Source of the DNA: Solilutibacter silvestris
Lineage (GTDB): Bacteria; Pseudomonadota; Gammaproteobacteria; Xanthomonadales; Xanthomonadaceae
DNA: 64,000 nt
Direction of reading: 5' to 3'
Assembly (NCBI RefSeq): GCF_002895945.1
Contig: NZ_NPZB01000002.1
Coordinates: forward strand, 372,001 to 436,000
Shown: positions 11,245 through 21,695 of the stretch, one piece after another
Layout: each line of letters begins with the position of its first letter
Numbering within the stretch: position 1 is the stretch's first letter
Translations under genes and position numbers: made by a program
The notes under the pieces: model-generated
Database searches by the model: none
What the model was told of the DNA's origin: nothing
What the model saw: the letters and a program-made list of their open reading frames with translations, nothing else

Positions 11245-11676
11245 ATGAAGATTTCTGCTGCCGACGAGCTGTTGTTGTCCATCCTCCGCGAGAACGCGCG
11301 CGCCTCCACGGCCGAGATCGCCCGGCGCCTCGGCCTGTCGCGAACGACGGTGCAGAACCGCATCGCGCGGCTGGAGCAGCAGGGCGTGATTGCCGGTTAC
11401 ACGGTGCGGGTGGACGACGAATACGAGCGTAGCCGCATCCGTGCGCACATCCTCATCACCGTGCAACCGAAGCAGATGGCGGCGGTGGTGAAGGCGTTGC
11501 AGGCGGTGCGCGAGGTGCGCGTGCTGTATTCGATCAGCGGCGGTTACGACCTGATCGCACAGGCGGTGGCAGCGACGGTGGGCGAGATGGATGTGCTGAC
11601 CGATCGCATCGGCGCGATCGACGGCGTGGAGCGCACGAATTCGTCGATCATTCTTTCCACGAAGTTCGAGCGGTGA
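11245..11676 (+). CDS. Lrp/AsnC family transcriptional regulator
   Basis: A 143-aa regulator. The N-terminal winged HTH runs through LRENARASTAEIARRLGLSR and TTVQNRIARLEQQG (about 15-47). The RAM ligand-binding/oligomerisation domain follows (about 65-140), with the typical VREVRVLYSISGGYDLI strand-turn segment. Lrp/AsnC proteins bind amino acids and often control a divergent gene. The divergent aminotransferase is the obvious candidate target. The ATG lies in a short imperfect dyad (GATATcatccatcgATATG, about 11229-11247), which could be an autoregulatory site, but this is only suggestive. Confidence 0.93.
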   Translation: MKISAADELLLSILRENARASTAEIARRLGLSRTTVQNRIARLEQQGVIAGYTVRVDDEYERSRIRAHILITVQPKQMAAVVKALQAVREVRVLYSISGGYDLIAQAVAATVGEMDVLTDRIGAIDGVERTNSSIILSTKFER

Positions 11677-11686
11677 GTCATGGCGT

Positions 11687-12098
11687 GCGCTGGCTGGCGT
11701 GCTGTCTGAGAGATCAGCTTTCTCGCGCCCGGCGTGCGCCCGCTTGGGTGTCCCTATGTCCGACACGCCGTGAATACGTCCATGTAGGCTCAGCCGCCGC
11801 ATCCATGCGGTGGAATGGTCGGCCATAGGGACACACCGCGCAGGCGCTGCCGGGCGGGGAGCGTTTCTTCGCTTGCGAGGAAGCCACAACACGCGCGCGG
11901 CTAGTGGGCGGTCTGCCCGATGCGCGGGCATACGAGGCATGGGTGAGGAAGCGCCGCTTACGCGGCATGCCGCGTGGCGATTCCGAACGCCGCGAGCGTA
12001 AGCGAGTGGCCGGACCCGGATAGCGGGCCGAGTCGAGCCTCCATGGATGGATTCACGGCGTCCCGCGCATTGGGTGGGCCGACCACGCCAGCCAGCGC
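11687..12098. repeat. palindrome-rich intergenic element flanked by 15-bp inverted repeats (locus 1)
   Basis: The gene-free stretch between the Lrp gene and queA is bounded by perfect 15-bp inverted repeats: GCGCTGGCTGGCGTG at 11687-11701 and its complement at 12084-12098. Inside lie the 145-bp core shared with a second locus (11712-11856), a 16-bp perfect palindrome (11960-11975), and at 12035-12066 an imperfect inverted copy of part of the core (GAGCCTCCATGGATGGATTC versus GAGCCTACATGGACGTATTC read on the opposite strand). No transposase is encoded. The arrangement is MITE-like, but no target-site duplication was identified, and mobility is an inference. Confidence 0.6.
11712..11856 (+). 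repeat. 145-bp dispersed repeat, copy 1
   Basis: Matches 43651-43795 in the same orientation with about five or six differences. The core is itself an imperfect palindrome. 11748-11764 (GTGTCCCTATGTCCGAC) pairs with 11818-11834 with one mismatch. Between them sits a hairpin with a 9-bp stem and 2-base loop (CCGCCGCAT-CC-ATGCGGTGG, 11794-11813). The copy begins 36 bp after the stop of the Lrp gene. No convincing coding frame is present. Confidence 0.88.
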
Positions 12099-12185
12099 GT
12101 GCGAGGAGTTCCGGCCGCACACGGCCAGCACCCGCCACCACTCACAGCTAAAATGCCCATCCGCGCTACCGCTGCAGCATCAATC

Positions 12186-13218
12186 TTGAAGACCTCCGAT
12201 TTCCGCTTTGATCTGCCGCCCGAGCTGATCGCCCAGCAACCGTTGCCCGAACGCTCCGCCAGCCGCCTGCTGGTGGTGCCGCCGGGCGATGCCGCATTCG
12301 AAGATCGCGGCATCCGCGACCTGCCCGGATTGCTGCGTGCCGGCGACTTGCTGGTCTTCAACGACACCCGCGTGATCCCGGCGCGACTGTTCGGCCAGAA
12401 AGCGACCGGCGGCCGCGTCGAAATCCTGATCGAACGCCTGCTCGGCGATGGCGTGGCGAAAGCGCAGATCGGCGCAAGCAAGACACCGAAGCCAGGATCG
12501 AGTATCGAACTGGATGGTGGCGGCAGCGCGGAAGTGATTGATCGCGACGATCGTGGCTTTTTCACCTTGCGTTTCCATGTCGATGGTGAATTTATCGATT
12601 GGCTGCAGCGCGTCGGGCAGTTGCCGTTGCCGCCCTACATCGAACACACGCCCGATGCCGTCGATGCCGAGCGTTACCAGACGGTATTCGCCGAACGCGC
12701 GGGTGCGGTCGCGGCACCGACGGCGGGACTGCATTTCGACGATGCCCTGCTGCAGTCATTGCGCGACCGTGGCATCGATGACGCGCGCATCACCTTGCAT
12801 GTCGGCGCGGGCACGTTCCAGCCGGTGCGCGTCGAGAATCTCGACGAGCATCGCATGCATTCGGAATGGATCGACGTGCCGCAGAAGCTGGTCGACAAGG
12901 TCCGTGCCACCCGTGCGGCGGGCGGTCGCGTGATCGCGGTCGGTACCACCGTGCTGCGCGCGCTGGAATCGGCGATGACGCCTGATGGCCTGCAAGCATT
13001 CTCCGGCGAGACCAGCATCTTCATTTACCCGGGAATCGAAGTGCGCAGCGTCGATGGCCTCGTCACCAATTTCCACTTGCCGGAAAGCACCTTGCTGATG
13101 CTGGTCAGCGCTTTCGCCGGACGCGAGCGCATCCTCGCCGCCTACGAACATGCCGTGCGCGAGCGCTATCGCTTCTTCAGCTATGGCGACGCGATGCTGT
13201 TGTGGCCGCAGGATGGCG

Positions 13219-13232
<14 letters not shown>
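12186..13232 (+). CDS. queA: S-adenosylmethionine:tRNA ribosyltransferase-isomerase QueA
   Basis: A 348-aa enzyme (from this start) that adds the epoxycyclopentanediol group to preQ1 in tRNA, giving epoxyqueuosine. Family landmarks: [20 protein letters not shown] at the N-terminus, [14 protein letters not shown], the AAPTAGLHF segment, [12 protein letters not shown], and [18 protein letters not shown] near the end. The TTG start at KTSDFRF matches where QueA proteins begin. An ATG at 12153 would add 11 residues with no family counterpart, and its surrounding TAAAAT could instead be a -10 element. Tgt, the partner enzyme, follows after one opposing gene. Confidence 0.94.
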
Positions 13233-15467
<2,235 letters not shown>

Positions 15468-15525
15468 AAGCCGGGATTCGGGCCCGCATGGCATAATCTC
15501 CCGTTACGTTTTCGCGAGACCACCA

Positions 15526-15870
15526 ATGTCCCCGATCGACTTCCTGATTGCACCTGCCGCCGCGCAGACTGCCCAGACCGCGCAACCGCCGGGTAGCGGC
15601 CTGTCGCTGATCGTCATGGTGCCGGTGTTCATCCTGCTGATGTATTTCATGGTGATCCGCCCGCAATCCAAGCGTTCCAAGGATCACAAGGCGCTGATGG
15701 ACAAACTGTCCAAGGGTGACGAAGTGCTGACCAACAGTGGCATTGCCGGCGTCGTCACCGAGATCGGCGAGAACTTCGTCTCGGTCGAAGTGGCCGACAA
15801 CGTGCGCATGCGCATCCAGCGTGGCGCCATCGCCAATGTGTTGCCGAAAGGCACGCTGAAAAACGCGTGA
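15526..15870 (+). CDS. yajC: preprotein translocase subunit YajC
   Basis: A 114-aa inner-membrane protein. A single membrane segment (about residues 24-44, SLIVMVPVFILLMYFMVIRP) is followed by the conserved RPQSKRSKDHKALMDKLSKGDEVLTNSGIAGVV cytoplasmic part. YajC associates with SecDF and SecYEG. A CATAAT hexamer in the 58-bp gap after tgt could be an extra -10 element, but the usual arrangement is one operon. Confidence 0.96.
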   Translation: MSPIDFLIAPAAAQTAQTAQPPGSGLSLIVMVPVFILLMYFMVIRPQSKRSKDHKALMDKLSKGDEVLTNSGIAGVVTEIGENFVSVEVADNVRMRIQRGAIANVLPKGTLKNA

Positions 15871-15903
15871 TTGCGGATTTTCACTAACCAATTGACCTTC
15901 GAT

Positions 15904-15923
15904 GCGCCCGCGAATGCGGGCGC
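15904..15923 (+). promoter_or_regulatory. hairpin in the secD leader
   Basis: A perfect 8-bp stem (GCGCCCGC / GCGGGCGC) with loop GAAT lies 12 bp before the secD ATG, between yajC and secD. There is no T-tract, so it is not a classic terminator. A similar GCCCGC hairpin precedes ribF. Confidence 0.5.
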
Positions 15924-15935
15924 AGGTGCCGCCCA

Positions 15936-17819
15936 ATGCTTGAGTTCGCCCGCTGGAAATACTTCGTCATCGTCTTCGTGCTGGTTTTCTGCACGATCTA
16001 CGCGATGCCCAACCTCTATCCGCAGGATCCGTCGGTGCAGGTCTCTGCCGCCAGTGGAGCGGCGGTCGACGCCACGCTGAAAGGCAAGGTGGACGCCGCG
16101 CTGGCCGCCGCGCACATTTCGCCGAAGGCGGAAGAAACCGACGCCAAGGGCAAGCTGTTGCTGCGCATGCGCAGTGCCGACGAACAGACCAAGGCCAACG
16201 ATGCCGTCAAGCCGGTGCTGGGCGAGGGCGAAACCACTGCGCTCAACCTGCTGCCGACGGTGCCGAAGTGGCTGAGCTCGCTCGGCGCCAAGCCGATGTC
16301 GCTCGGCCTCGACTTGCAGGGCGGCGTGCACTTCCTGATGCAGGTGGACGAGAAGGCCGCGCTCGAGAAGAAACTCGAAGGCGCCGCCGATAGCGTACGT
16401 GCGTTGTTGCGCGACAAGTCGGTGACGTTCGGATCGGTCGATCGCATGCCCGACGAAACCGTGGTCGCCACGCTGTCGACGCCGGCCGATGCCCTCAACG
16501 CCCAGAAGGTGATCGATGCGGGCTTGCGCGCCAATGCGGCGGGTGGCCCCAATCCGTACAGCACCGAAGTGCGCAACAACCAGGTGGTGGTGCGCCTCAG
16601 TGCGCTGGACTCCGCCAAGGTGGCGACCGACGCCATCGACCAGAACCGCGCGGTGATCGCCGACCGTATCAGCGGTCTTGGCGTGGCCGAACCGGTGCTG
16701 CAGCGCCAGGGCAACGATCGCCTGGTGGTGGAACTGCCGGGCCTGCAGGACACCGCAGAAGCCAAGCGCCAGATCGGCGCGACCGCGACGTTGGAATTCC
16801 GTGCAGTGACCGGCGATGAACTGACGGCCGCCGAAGCGCAACGCAGTGGCAACATCCCGCCGGACTCCAAGCTCTACCACTTCGAGGACGGTCGTCCGAT
16901 CCTGCTGTCCAAGCGCGTGCTGGTGAGCGGCGACGAGCTGCTGAACGCCCAGGCGATTCCCGACCAGAAGACCGGCCTGCCGTCGGTCTCGGTGACGCTG
17001 AATGCCGCCGCCGGCAAGCGCATGTTCGACCACACCGTCAACAACGTGCACAAGCGCCTGGCGACGGTTTACATCGACCGCATCCCGACCGTCACCAAGG
17101 ACGCCAACGGCAACGAAGTGCGCGGCGCCGCGCGCGTGCAGGAACGCGTGATCGCCGCGCCCGACATCAACGAACCGTTCGGCGCGAACTTCCTCACCAC
17201 CGGCCTCAGCCAGCAGCAGGCGACCGACCTGGTCCGCCAGTTGAAGTCGGGTGCGCTGGCGGCACCGATGGACTTCGTCGAGGAATACGTGATCGGCCCC
17301 AGTCTCGGTGCGGAAAACGTCCAGCGCGGCATCAAGGCCGTGGTGTTCTCGTTCCTGTTCACCCTCGGTTTCTTCGCCATTTACTACCGCATGTTCGGCC
17401 TCATCACCTCGGTGGCGCTGCTGTTCAACCTGCTGATCGTGGTGGCGGTGATGTCGCTGTTCGGCGCGACCATGACCTTGCCCGGTTTCGCCGGCCTGGC
17501 GTTGTCGGTTGGCCTGTCGGTCGACGCCAATGTGTTGATCAACGAACGTATCCGCGAAGAACTGCGGCATGGCATGCCAGCCAAGGCGGCGATCGCTGCG
17601 GGTTACGAAAAGGCCAGCCACACCATCTTCGACGCCAACCTCACCGGATTGATCGTCGGCGTGGCGTTGTACGCCTTTGGTAGCGGCCCGCTGAAGGGCT
17701 TCGCCTTGACGATGATCATCGGCATCTTCGCTTCGATGTTCACCGCGATCACGGTGTCGCGCGCTCTGGCCACGCTGATCTACGGCCGTCGCAAGCACCT
17801 CAAGTCGATCGCCATCTGA
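15936..17819 (+). CDS. secD: protein translocase subunit SecD
   Basis: A 627-aa RND-family membrane protein that uses the proton gradient to pull proteins through SecYEG. TM1 (about 7-24) is followed by a long periplasmic P1 region, with the SLGLDLQGGVHFLMQV motif near residue 122 and QERVIAAPDINEPFG. Five C-terminal membrane segments follow from about residue 465, containing LPGFAGLALSVGLSVDANVLINERIREE (the D-x-N proton-relay region). Its length matches Xanthomonadales SecD. secF follows after 20 bp. Confidence 0.97.
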   Translation: MLEFARWKYFVIVFVLVFCTIYAMPNLYPQDPSVQVSAASGAAVDATLKGKVDAALAAAHISPKAEETDAKGKLLLRMRSADEQTKANDAVKPVLGEGETTALNLLPTVPKWLSSLGAKPMSLGLDLQGGVHFLMQVDEKAALEKKLEGAADSVRALLRDKSVTFGSVDRMPDETVVATLSTPADALNAQKVIDAGLRANAAGGPNPYSTEVRNNQVVVRLSALDSAKVATDAIDQNRAVIADRISGLGVAEPVLQRQGNDRLVVELPGLQDTAEAKRQIGATATLEFRAVTGDELTAAEAQRSGNIPPDSKLYHFEDGRPILLSKRVLVSGDELLNAQAIPDQKTGLPSVSVTLNAAAGKRMFDHTVNNVHKRLATVYIDRIPTVTKDANGNEVRGAARVQERVIAAPDINEPFGANFLTTGLSQQQATDLVRQLKSGALAAPMDFVEEYVIGPSLGAENVQRGIKAVVFSFLFTLGFFAIYYRMFGLITSVALLFNLLIVVAVMSLFGATMTLPGFAGLALSVGLSVDANVLINERIREELRHGMPAKAAIAAGYEKASHTIFDANLTGLIVGVALYAFGSGPLKGFALTMIIGIFASMFTAITVSRALATLIYGRRKHLKSIAI

Positions 17820-17839
17820 CCGGCCACGGATCATATTCA

Positions 17840-18808
17840 ATGAAACTCTTTCCGCTCCATCTTCTTCCGAACGACACCAAGATCGACTTCATGCGGCCGA
17901 GCCGCCCGATCCTGGCACTGATGCTGTTGCTGCTGATCGGTGCGGTCGCCATCATCGGCCTGAAGGGCTTCAACTACGCGCTGGAGTTCACCGGCGGCAC
18001 GGTGGTGCGCGCGCATTTCGACAAGCCCGTTGATACCAACCACGTCCGCGGTCAACTCGCCAGCGCCGGCTTCACCGATCCGCTGGTGCAGAACGCGGGT
18101 AGCGGCAATGACGTGATCATCCGCCTGCAGCCGCGTGGCGAACACAACAATGCCGACGACGCTGCGAAAAAGGTCTCCGAGCAGGTGCGCCAGGCGGTTA
18201 CCACCGATGCCAATCCGGTGACGGTGCAGCCGGGTGAATTCGTCGGTCCGCAGGTCGGCAAGGATCTCGCCAAGAACGGTCTCTACGCGACCCTGTTCAT
18301 GCTGTTCGGGTTCCTCATCTACATCGCCTTCCGCTTCGAATGGAAGTTCGCGGTGGTTGCCAGCCTGACCGCGTTCTTCGACTTGATCCTGACCATCGCC
18401 TACATGTCGCTGGTCGGTCGCGAATTCGACCTGACCGTGCTCGCCGGCCTGCTGTCGGTGATGGGCTTCGCGATCAACGACATCATCGTGGTGTTCGACC
18501 GCGTGCGCGAAAATTTCCGCACCCTGCGCGTCGACTCCAACGAGGTGTTGAACCGCTCGATCAACCAGACGCTGTCGCGCACGGTGATCACCGCGGTGAT
18601 GTTCTTCCTGTCGGCGCTGGCGCTGTACATCTATGGCGGTCGTTCGATGGAAGGGCTGGCCGAAACACACATGGTTGGGGCAGTGATCGTGGTAGTGTCG
18701 TCAGTGCTGGTCGCAGTGCCGATGCTCAGCATCGGCATGTTCAAGGTCAGCCGTCAGGATCTCCTACCCAAGGCCAGGGATGACGCGGCACTCGCCCGCA
18801 GGCCGTAA
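17840..18808 (+). CDS. secF: protein translocase subunit SecF
   Basis: A 322-aa partner of SecD. TM1 (about 25-45) is followed by the ALEFTGGTVVRAHF motif, a periplasmic P4 domain, and five membrane segments from about residue 150. These include the conserved VMGFAINDIIVVFDRVRENFR. It forms the inner-membrane SecDF-YajC complex. The next gene begins 13 bp after its stop with its own GGAG site and may be co-transcribed. Confidence 0.97.
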   Translation: MKLFPLHLLPNDTKIDFMRPSRPILALMLLLLIGAVAIIGLKGFNYALEFTGGTVVRAHFDKPVDTNHVRGQLASAGFTDPLVQNAGSGNDVIIRLQPRGEHNNADDAAKKVSEQVRQAVTTDANPVTVQPGEFVGPQVGKDLAKNGLYATLFMLFGFLIYIAFRFEWKFAVVASLTAFFDLILTIAYMSLVGREFDLTVLAGLLSVMGFAINDIIVVFDRVRENFRTLRVDSNEVLNRSINQTLSRTVITAVMFFLSALALYIYGGRSMEGLAETHMVGAVIVVVSSVLVAVPMLSIGMFKVSRQDLLPKARDDAALARRP

Positions 18809-18821
18809 CCGGAGCACTACG

Positions 18822-19307
18822 ATGCGCAAACTCCTCCCCCGTAATCTCACCCGCAACACCGCGTCCGGCTGCATCATGGCGCGCATCCGTCGCGATGGCG
18901 TGTTGCATTCCCGCAACTTCTCGCTGGTCGAATTCGGCACCTGGGCCAAGGCACAAGCCGCCGCCAGCGAATGGCTGGACGAAGTGAAGGCGACGCTGCC
19001 CGAAGCGGCCAGCACGCGCGATCTGATGACCGCACGCAACGCTTCGGGCGTGGTCGGCGTGATGCTGAAGACGCTCGAACGCGGCGGCGACACCAGTTAT
19101 TCCTGGCATGCGTTCTGGCCGGGCCACACCAGCGGCACGCGCTGGGGCATCGACAAGTACGGCGACAATGGTGCCTTCGTGCGCGCCTGCCTGTCGCGCA
19201 AGCTGGAAACGGCCGATCGCGACGAGGTCGAAAACGCGTTCGCAGCCGTCAAGGGCACCGCGCAGTACCGCAGCTTGCTGCGCAACAAGCAGCTCGAAGT
19301 GAATTGA
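18822..19307 (+). CDS. conserved hypothetical protein, weak AP2-like resemblance
   Basis: A 161-aa basic protein starting MRKLLPRNLTRNTASGCIMA. Two halves can be seen. The first has I-x-R-x-G-V-x-H-x-R-x-F followed by a helix with W-x-x-A-x-x-A-x-x-W (about 20-60). The second has ASGVVGVMLKTLE and then SYSWHAFW (about 75-105). This strand-rich I/V-x-W-x-A pattern recalls AP2/integrase DNA-binding domains and proteins that some annotation pipelines label Fe3+-citrate ABC binding proteins. That name is not supported by anything visible, since there is no signal peptide. It follows secF by 13 bp. Function unknown. Confidence 0.75.
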   Translation: MRKLLPRNLTRNTASGCIMARIRRDGVLHSRNFSLVEFGTWAKAQAAASEWLDEVKATLPEAASTRDLMTARNASGVVGVMLKTLERGGDTSYSWHAFWPGHTSGTRWGIDKYGDNGAFVRACLSRKLETADRDEVENAFAAVKGTAQYRSLLRNKQLEVN

Positions 19308-19343
19308 TGGTGCCGGGCGGCGTCATGCGGCCCATGTGGCTCT

Positions 19344-20171
19344 TCAGCGACGGAAGCTGGCGGCGTAGCCGGAGCTCACCACGGCCTTCTGCAACACATC
19401 GCTGAGCTTGAGGTTGCCGGCGATCACCAGTCGCGGATCGATGCCGCGCGAGTCCACCGGGCCGGTCTGGCCACCATCGGCGGCGATCACGCGACCACCG
19501 GCTTCACGCACCAGCAGCATGCCGGCGGCGATGTCCCACGGCTTCACGCCGGCTTCGAAGTAGCCATCGACGCGGCCACAGGCGACGTAGGCGAGATCGA
19601 GCGCGGCCGATCCGGCGCGGCGGATGTCTTCGGCGCCATGCTCGGTCAGCAGCAGTTCCGTGCAGCGCAGTTGCGGGCCGATGCGTTCGCGTTCGCGCGG
19701 GGCGAAACCGGTGGCGATCACCGCGCCATCCAGCTCGCGACGCTCGGAGACGCGAATACGCGAGCCATTCAACAGCGCGCCGCTGCCCTTGCTCGCGGTG
19801 AACAGTTCATTGCGGATCGGGTCGTAGATCACGCCGTGGGTCGGTTCGCCGTGCTCCACCAGCGCGATCGAGACGCAGTAGTGGGGCAAGCCGCGAATGT
19901 AGTTGCTGGTGCCGTCGAGCGGATCGATGACCCACGTCAAGCGGGTGTTGCCCTTCTGGCCGGATTCCTCGCCGAGCACGCCCACTTCCGGCATGGCGCG
20001 ACGCAATTCGCGGATGGCTGCGTCCTCGGCATCGCGATCGACGTCGCTGGCGTAGTCCAGGCGTGCCTTCTCGACCACGTTGATCGATTCCAGCCGATTG
20101 ATGTTGCGCAACAGGATGTTGCCAGCGGCACGTGCCGCCTTGACCATGATGGTGACCGCGGGTTTTTGCAT
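19344..20171 (-). CDS. suhB: inositol-1-monophosphatase SuhB
   Basis: A 275-aa Mg-dependent phosphatase of the IMPase/FBPase fold. Metal ligands appear in order: the Glu in VLGEESG (about 71), [12 protein letters not shown] (Asp residues about 88 and 91), and the Asp in [11 protein letters not shown] (about 218). SuhB also acts as a factor in rRNA transcription antitermination in enterobacteria. The start [10 protein letters not shown] is the family start; an upstream in-frame ATG would overlap the trmJ promoter region. It is divergent from trmJ, the arrangement seen in many gammaproteobacteria. Confidence 0.96.
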   Translation of the reverse strand: MQKPAVTIMVKAARAAGNILLRNINRLESINVVEKARLDYASDVDRDAEDAAIRELRRAMPEVGVLGEESGQKGNTRLTWVIDPLDGTSNYIRGLPHYCVSIALVEHGEPTHGVIYDPIRNELFTASKGSGALLNGSRIRVSERRELDGAVIATGFAPRERERIGPQLRCTELLLTEHGAEDIRRAGSAALDLAYVACGRVDGYFEAGVKPWDIAAGMLLVREAGGRVIAADGGQTGPVDSRGIDPRLVIAGNLKLSDVLQKAVVSSGYAASFRR

Positions 20172-20246
20172 CGCGGGAGTGCCTCGGCTGGAATGGGAAA
20201 GAACGGGCCGGCGCATGTGGCCGGGGGCGCAGTTTAACATTCACCC

Positions 20247-21047
20247 ATGAGAAACGCCGCAGGAATCGCCGAAGAACCCGCAGGACGCGCCAGCGACCGC
20301 ATTCGCATCGTGCTGGTCGGCACCCAGCATCCCGGCAATCTGGGTTCCGCCGCGCGCGCGATGCGGACGATGGGCCTGACCCGGATGGTGCTGGTGGCAC
20401 CGGAGAAAGCGCTGGATCACGACACCGTGGCGATGGCTGCCGGGGCCGAGGGATTGGTGCTCGATGCGCCGGTCCACGCCACCCTGGCCGACGCCGTGGC
20501 CGATTGCGCCCTGGTATTGGGTTGCACTGCACGCAGCCGCAGGATCGCGCTGGAGGAGCTGCCGCCGCGCGTCGCAGCCTCCCGCGCCTTGGCAGGTGCC
20601 AGGGCGGGCGGTGAGGTGGCGCTGGTGTTCGGACGCGAACGCACCGGGCTGACCAACGAGGAACTGCAGCTGTGCCACGCCGCGGTGCACATTCCTTCCG
20701 ATCCGGAATTCAGCTCGCTCAACCTGGCGGCGGCGGTGCAGGTGTTGAGCTACGCCGTGCGCGAAGCGTTGCTGGAAGACGATCAGGTCGCGGTGGACGT
20801 GCAGGATGAGGCCGGCGGCGATCCGCGCGATCTGCCCGCCGCGCATGCCGAACTGGAAGGATTCTTCGCCCAGTTGGATGAAACGCTGGAAGCGATCGAC
20901 TTCCACAAGGGCCGTGCGCCGGAATCGGCAATGCGAAAATTGCGGCGGATCTTCCTGCGCGTCGACCTCAGCACGCGCGATGTGCGCCTGTTGCGCGGCG
21001 TGCTCGCGGATGCGCAACGGATGGCGCGCATCGCATCGGGAAAGTGA
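20247..21047 (+). CDS. trmJ: tRNA (cytidine/uridine-2'-O-)-methyltransferase TrmJ
   Basis: A 266-aa SPOUT methyltransferase acting on position 32 of tRNA. The SPOUT core contains IRIVLVGTQHPGNLGSAARAM (motif 1, about 12-32), ALVFGRERTGLTNEEL (motif 2) and HIPSDPEFSSLNLAAAVQVLSYAVREA (motif 3, knotted SAM site). A C-terminal helical tail follows, typical of TrmJ rather than TrmL. It is divergent from suhB and convergent with an ExoD-like gene, with 3 bp between stops. Confidence 0.95.
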   Translation: MRNAAGIAEEPAGRASDRIRIVLVGTQHPGNLGSAARAMRTMGLTRMVLVAPEKALDHDTVAMAAGAEGLVLDAPVHATLADAVADCALVLGCTARSRRIALEELPPRVAASRALAGARAGGEVALVFGRERTGLTNEELQLCHAAVHIPSDPEFSSLNLAAAVQVLSYAVREALLEDDQVAVDVQDEAGGDPRDLPAAHAELEGFFAQLDETLEAIDFHKGRAPESAMRKLRRIFLRVDLSTRDVRLLRGVLADAQRMARIASGK

Positions 21048-21050
21048 CGA

Positions 21051-21695
21051 TCAGGCGATGCGGGCGTTCCACCATCCCTGCAACGATTCCAGCCACGTGC
21101 CGATATTGGCGAGAAGATGGCCGGAGAGCAGGCCGATGATCGTCGCCACCACGATCGCCACGATCCACGCGATGATCAGCAACACGCCATCTTGTTCCAG
21201 CAACGCCAGCGCGAACATCAGCAGGATGCCGCCAAAGACGTAGTTGGTGGCGGGGATCGGCAACGCCAGCAGCGCACCGGTGATCACCAACAGGATGCCA
21301 CTGAGCGCCATCGTCAATGGATGATCGAACAGCAGCGCGATGCGCGGCTTGATCAGATGTTCGAGCCGCCCCAGCCATGGCGACATCCGTGCGGCGAAAC
21401 GCGCGAACGCCTCGCGACGCGGGCCCCAGTTGGCGATGCGATTCGGCAGCCACACGTCCTTGCGGCCAAACAGCAATTGCGCGCCGAGGAACATCACCAG
21501 TGGGCCGCTGATGGCGCCGCCGACCGGGATCGGGATGAAGGCGGGCAGGGTGGCGATCAGCAGCAGCATGCCGAAGCCGCGTTCGTCGAAATCGTCGAGG
21601 ATGCCGCGCAGGGTCAGGGTGTCGCCGGAGTCGCCATCCGCCAGCGCCTGCAACAAGGCGCGGGTGCTGCGATCTTCGTGTCGCGGATCATTCAC
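21051..21695 (-). CDS. ExoD-family inner-membrane protein
   Basis: A 214-aa protein with several hydrophobic segments: about 45-85 (FGMLLLIATLPAFIPIPVGGAISGPLVMFLGAQLLFG in two parts), 128-150, 155-170 and 175-200. The Pro/Gly-rich IPIPVGG stretch and RKDVWLP are ExoD-like. ExoD affects exopolysaccharide production in rhizobia; its molecular role is unknown. A GTG start overlaps the end of the CorC-like gene (GTGAATGA), implying translational coupling. Longer starts would run well into that gene. Confidence 0.82.
   Translation of the reverse strand: MNDPRHEDRSTRALLQALADGDSGDTLTLRGILDDFDERGFGMLLLIATLPAFIPIPVGGAISGPLVMFLGAQLLFGRKDVWLPNRIANWGPRREAFARFAARMSPWLGRLEHLIKPRIALLFDHPLTMALSGILLVITGALLALPIPATNYVFGGILLMFALALLEQDGVLLIIAWIVAIVVATIIGLLSGHLLANIGTWLESLQGWWNARIA

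Noticed and set aside
11714..11968. Minus-strand frame sharing the peptide RMDAAAEPTWTYSRRVG with the frame at 43659-43859
   Set aside because: The similarity comes from the DNA repeat. The differences between copies do not favour synonymous positions, the flanking residues diverge at once, and the DNA is palindromic, so this is better explained as a non-coding repeat.
15684..17840. A 718-codon minus-strand frame across secD
   Set aside because: Antisense to an intact secD with all family motifs; the translation is compositionally biased and matches nothing recognisable.
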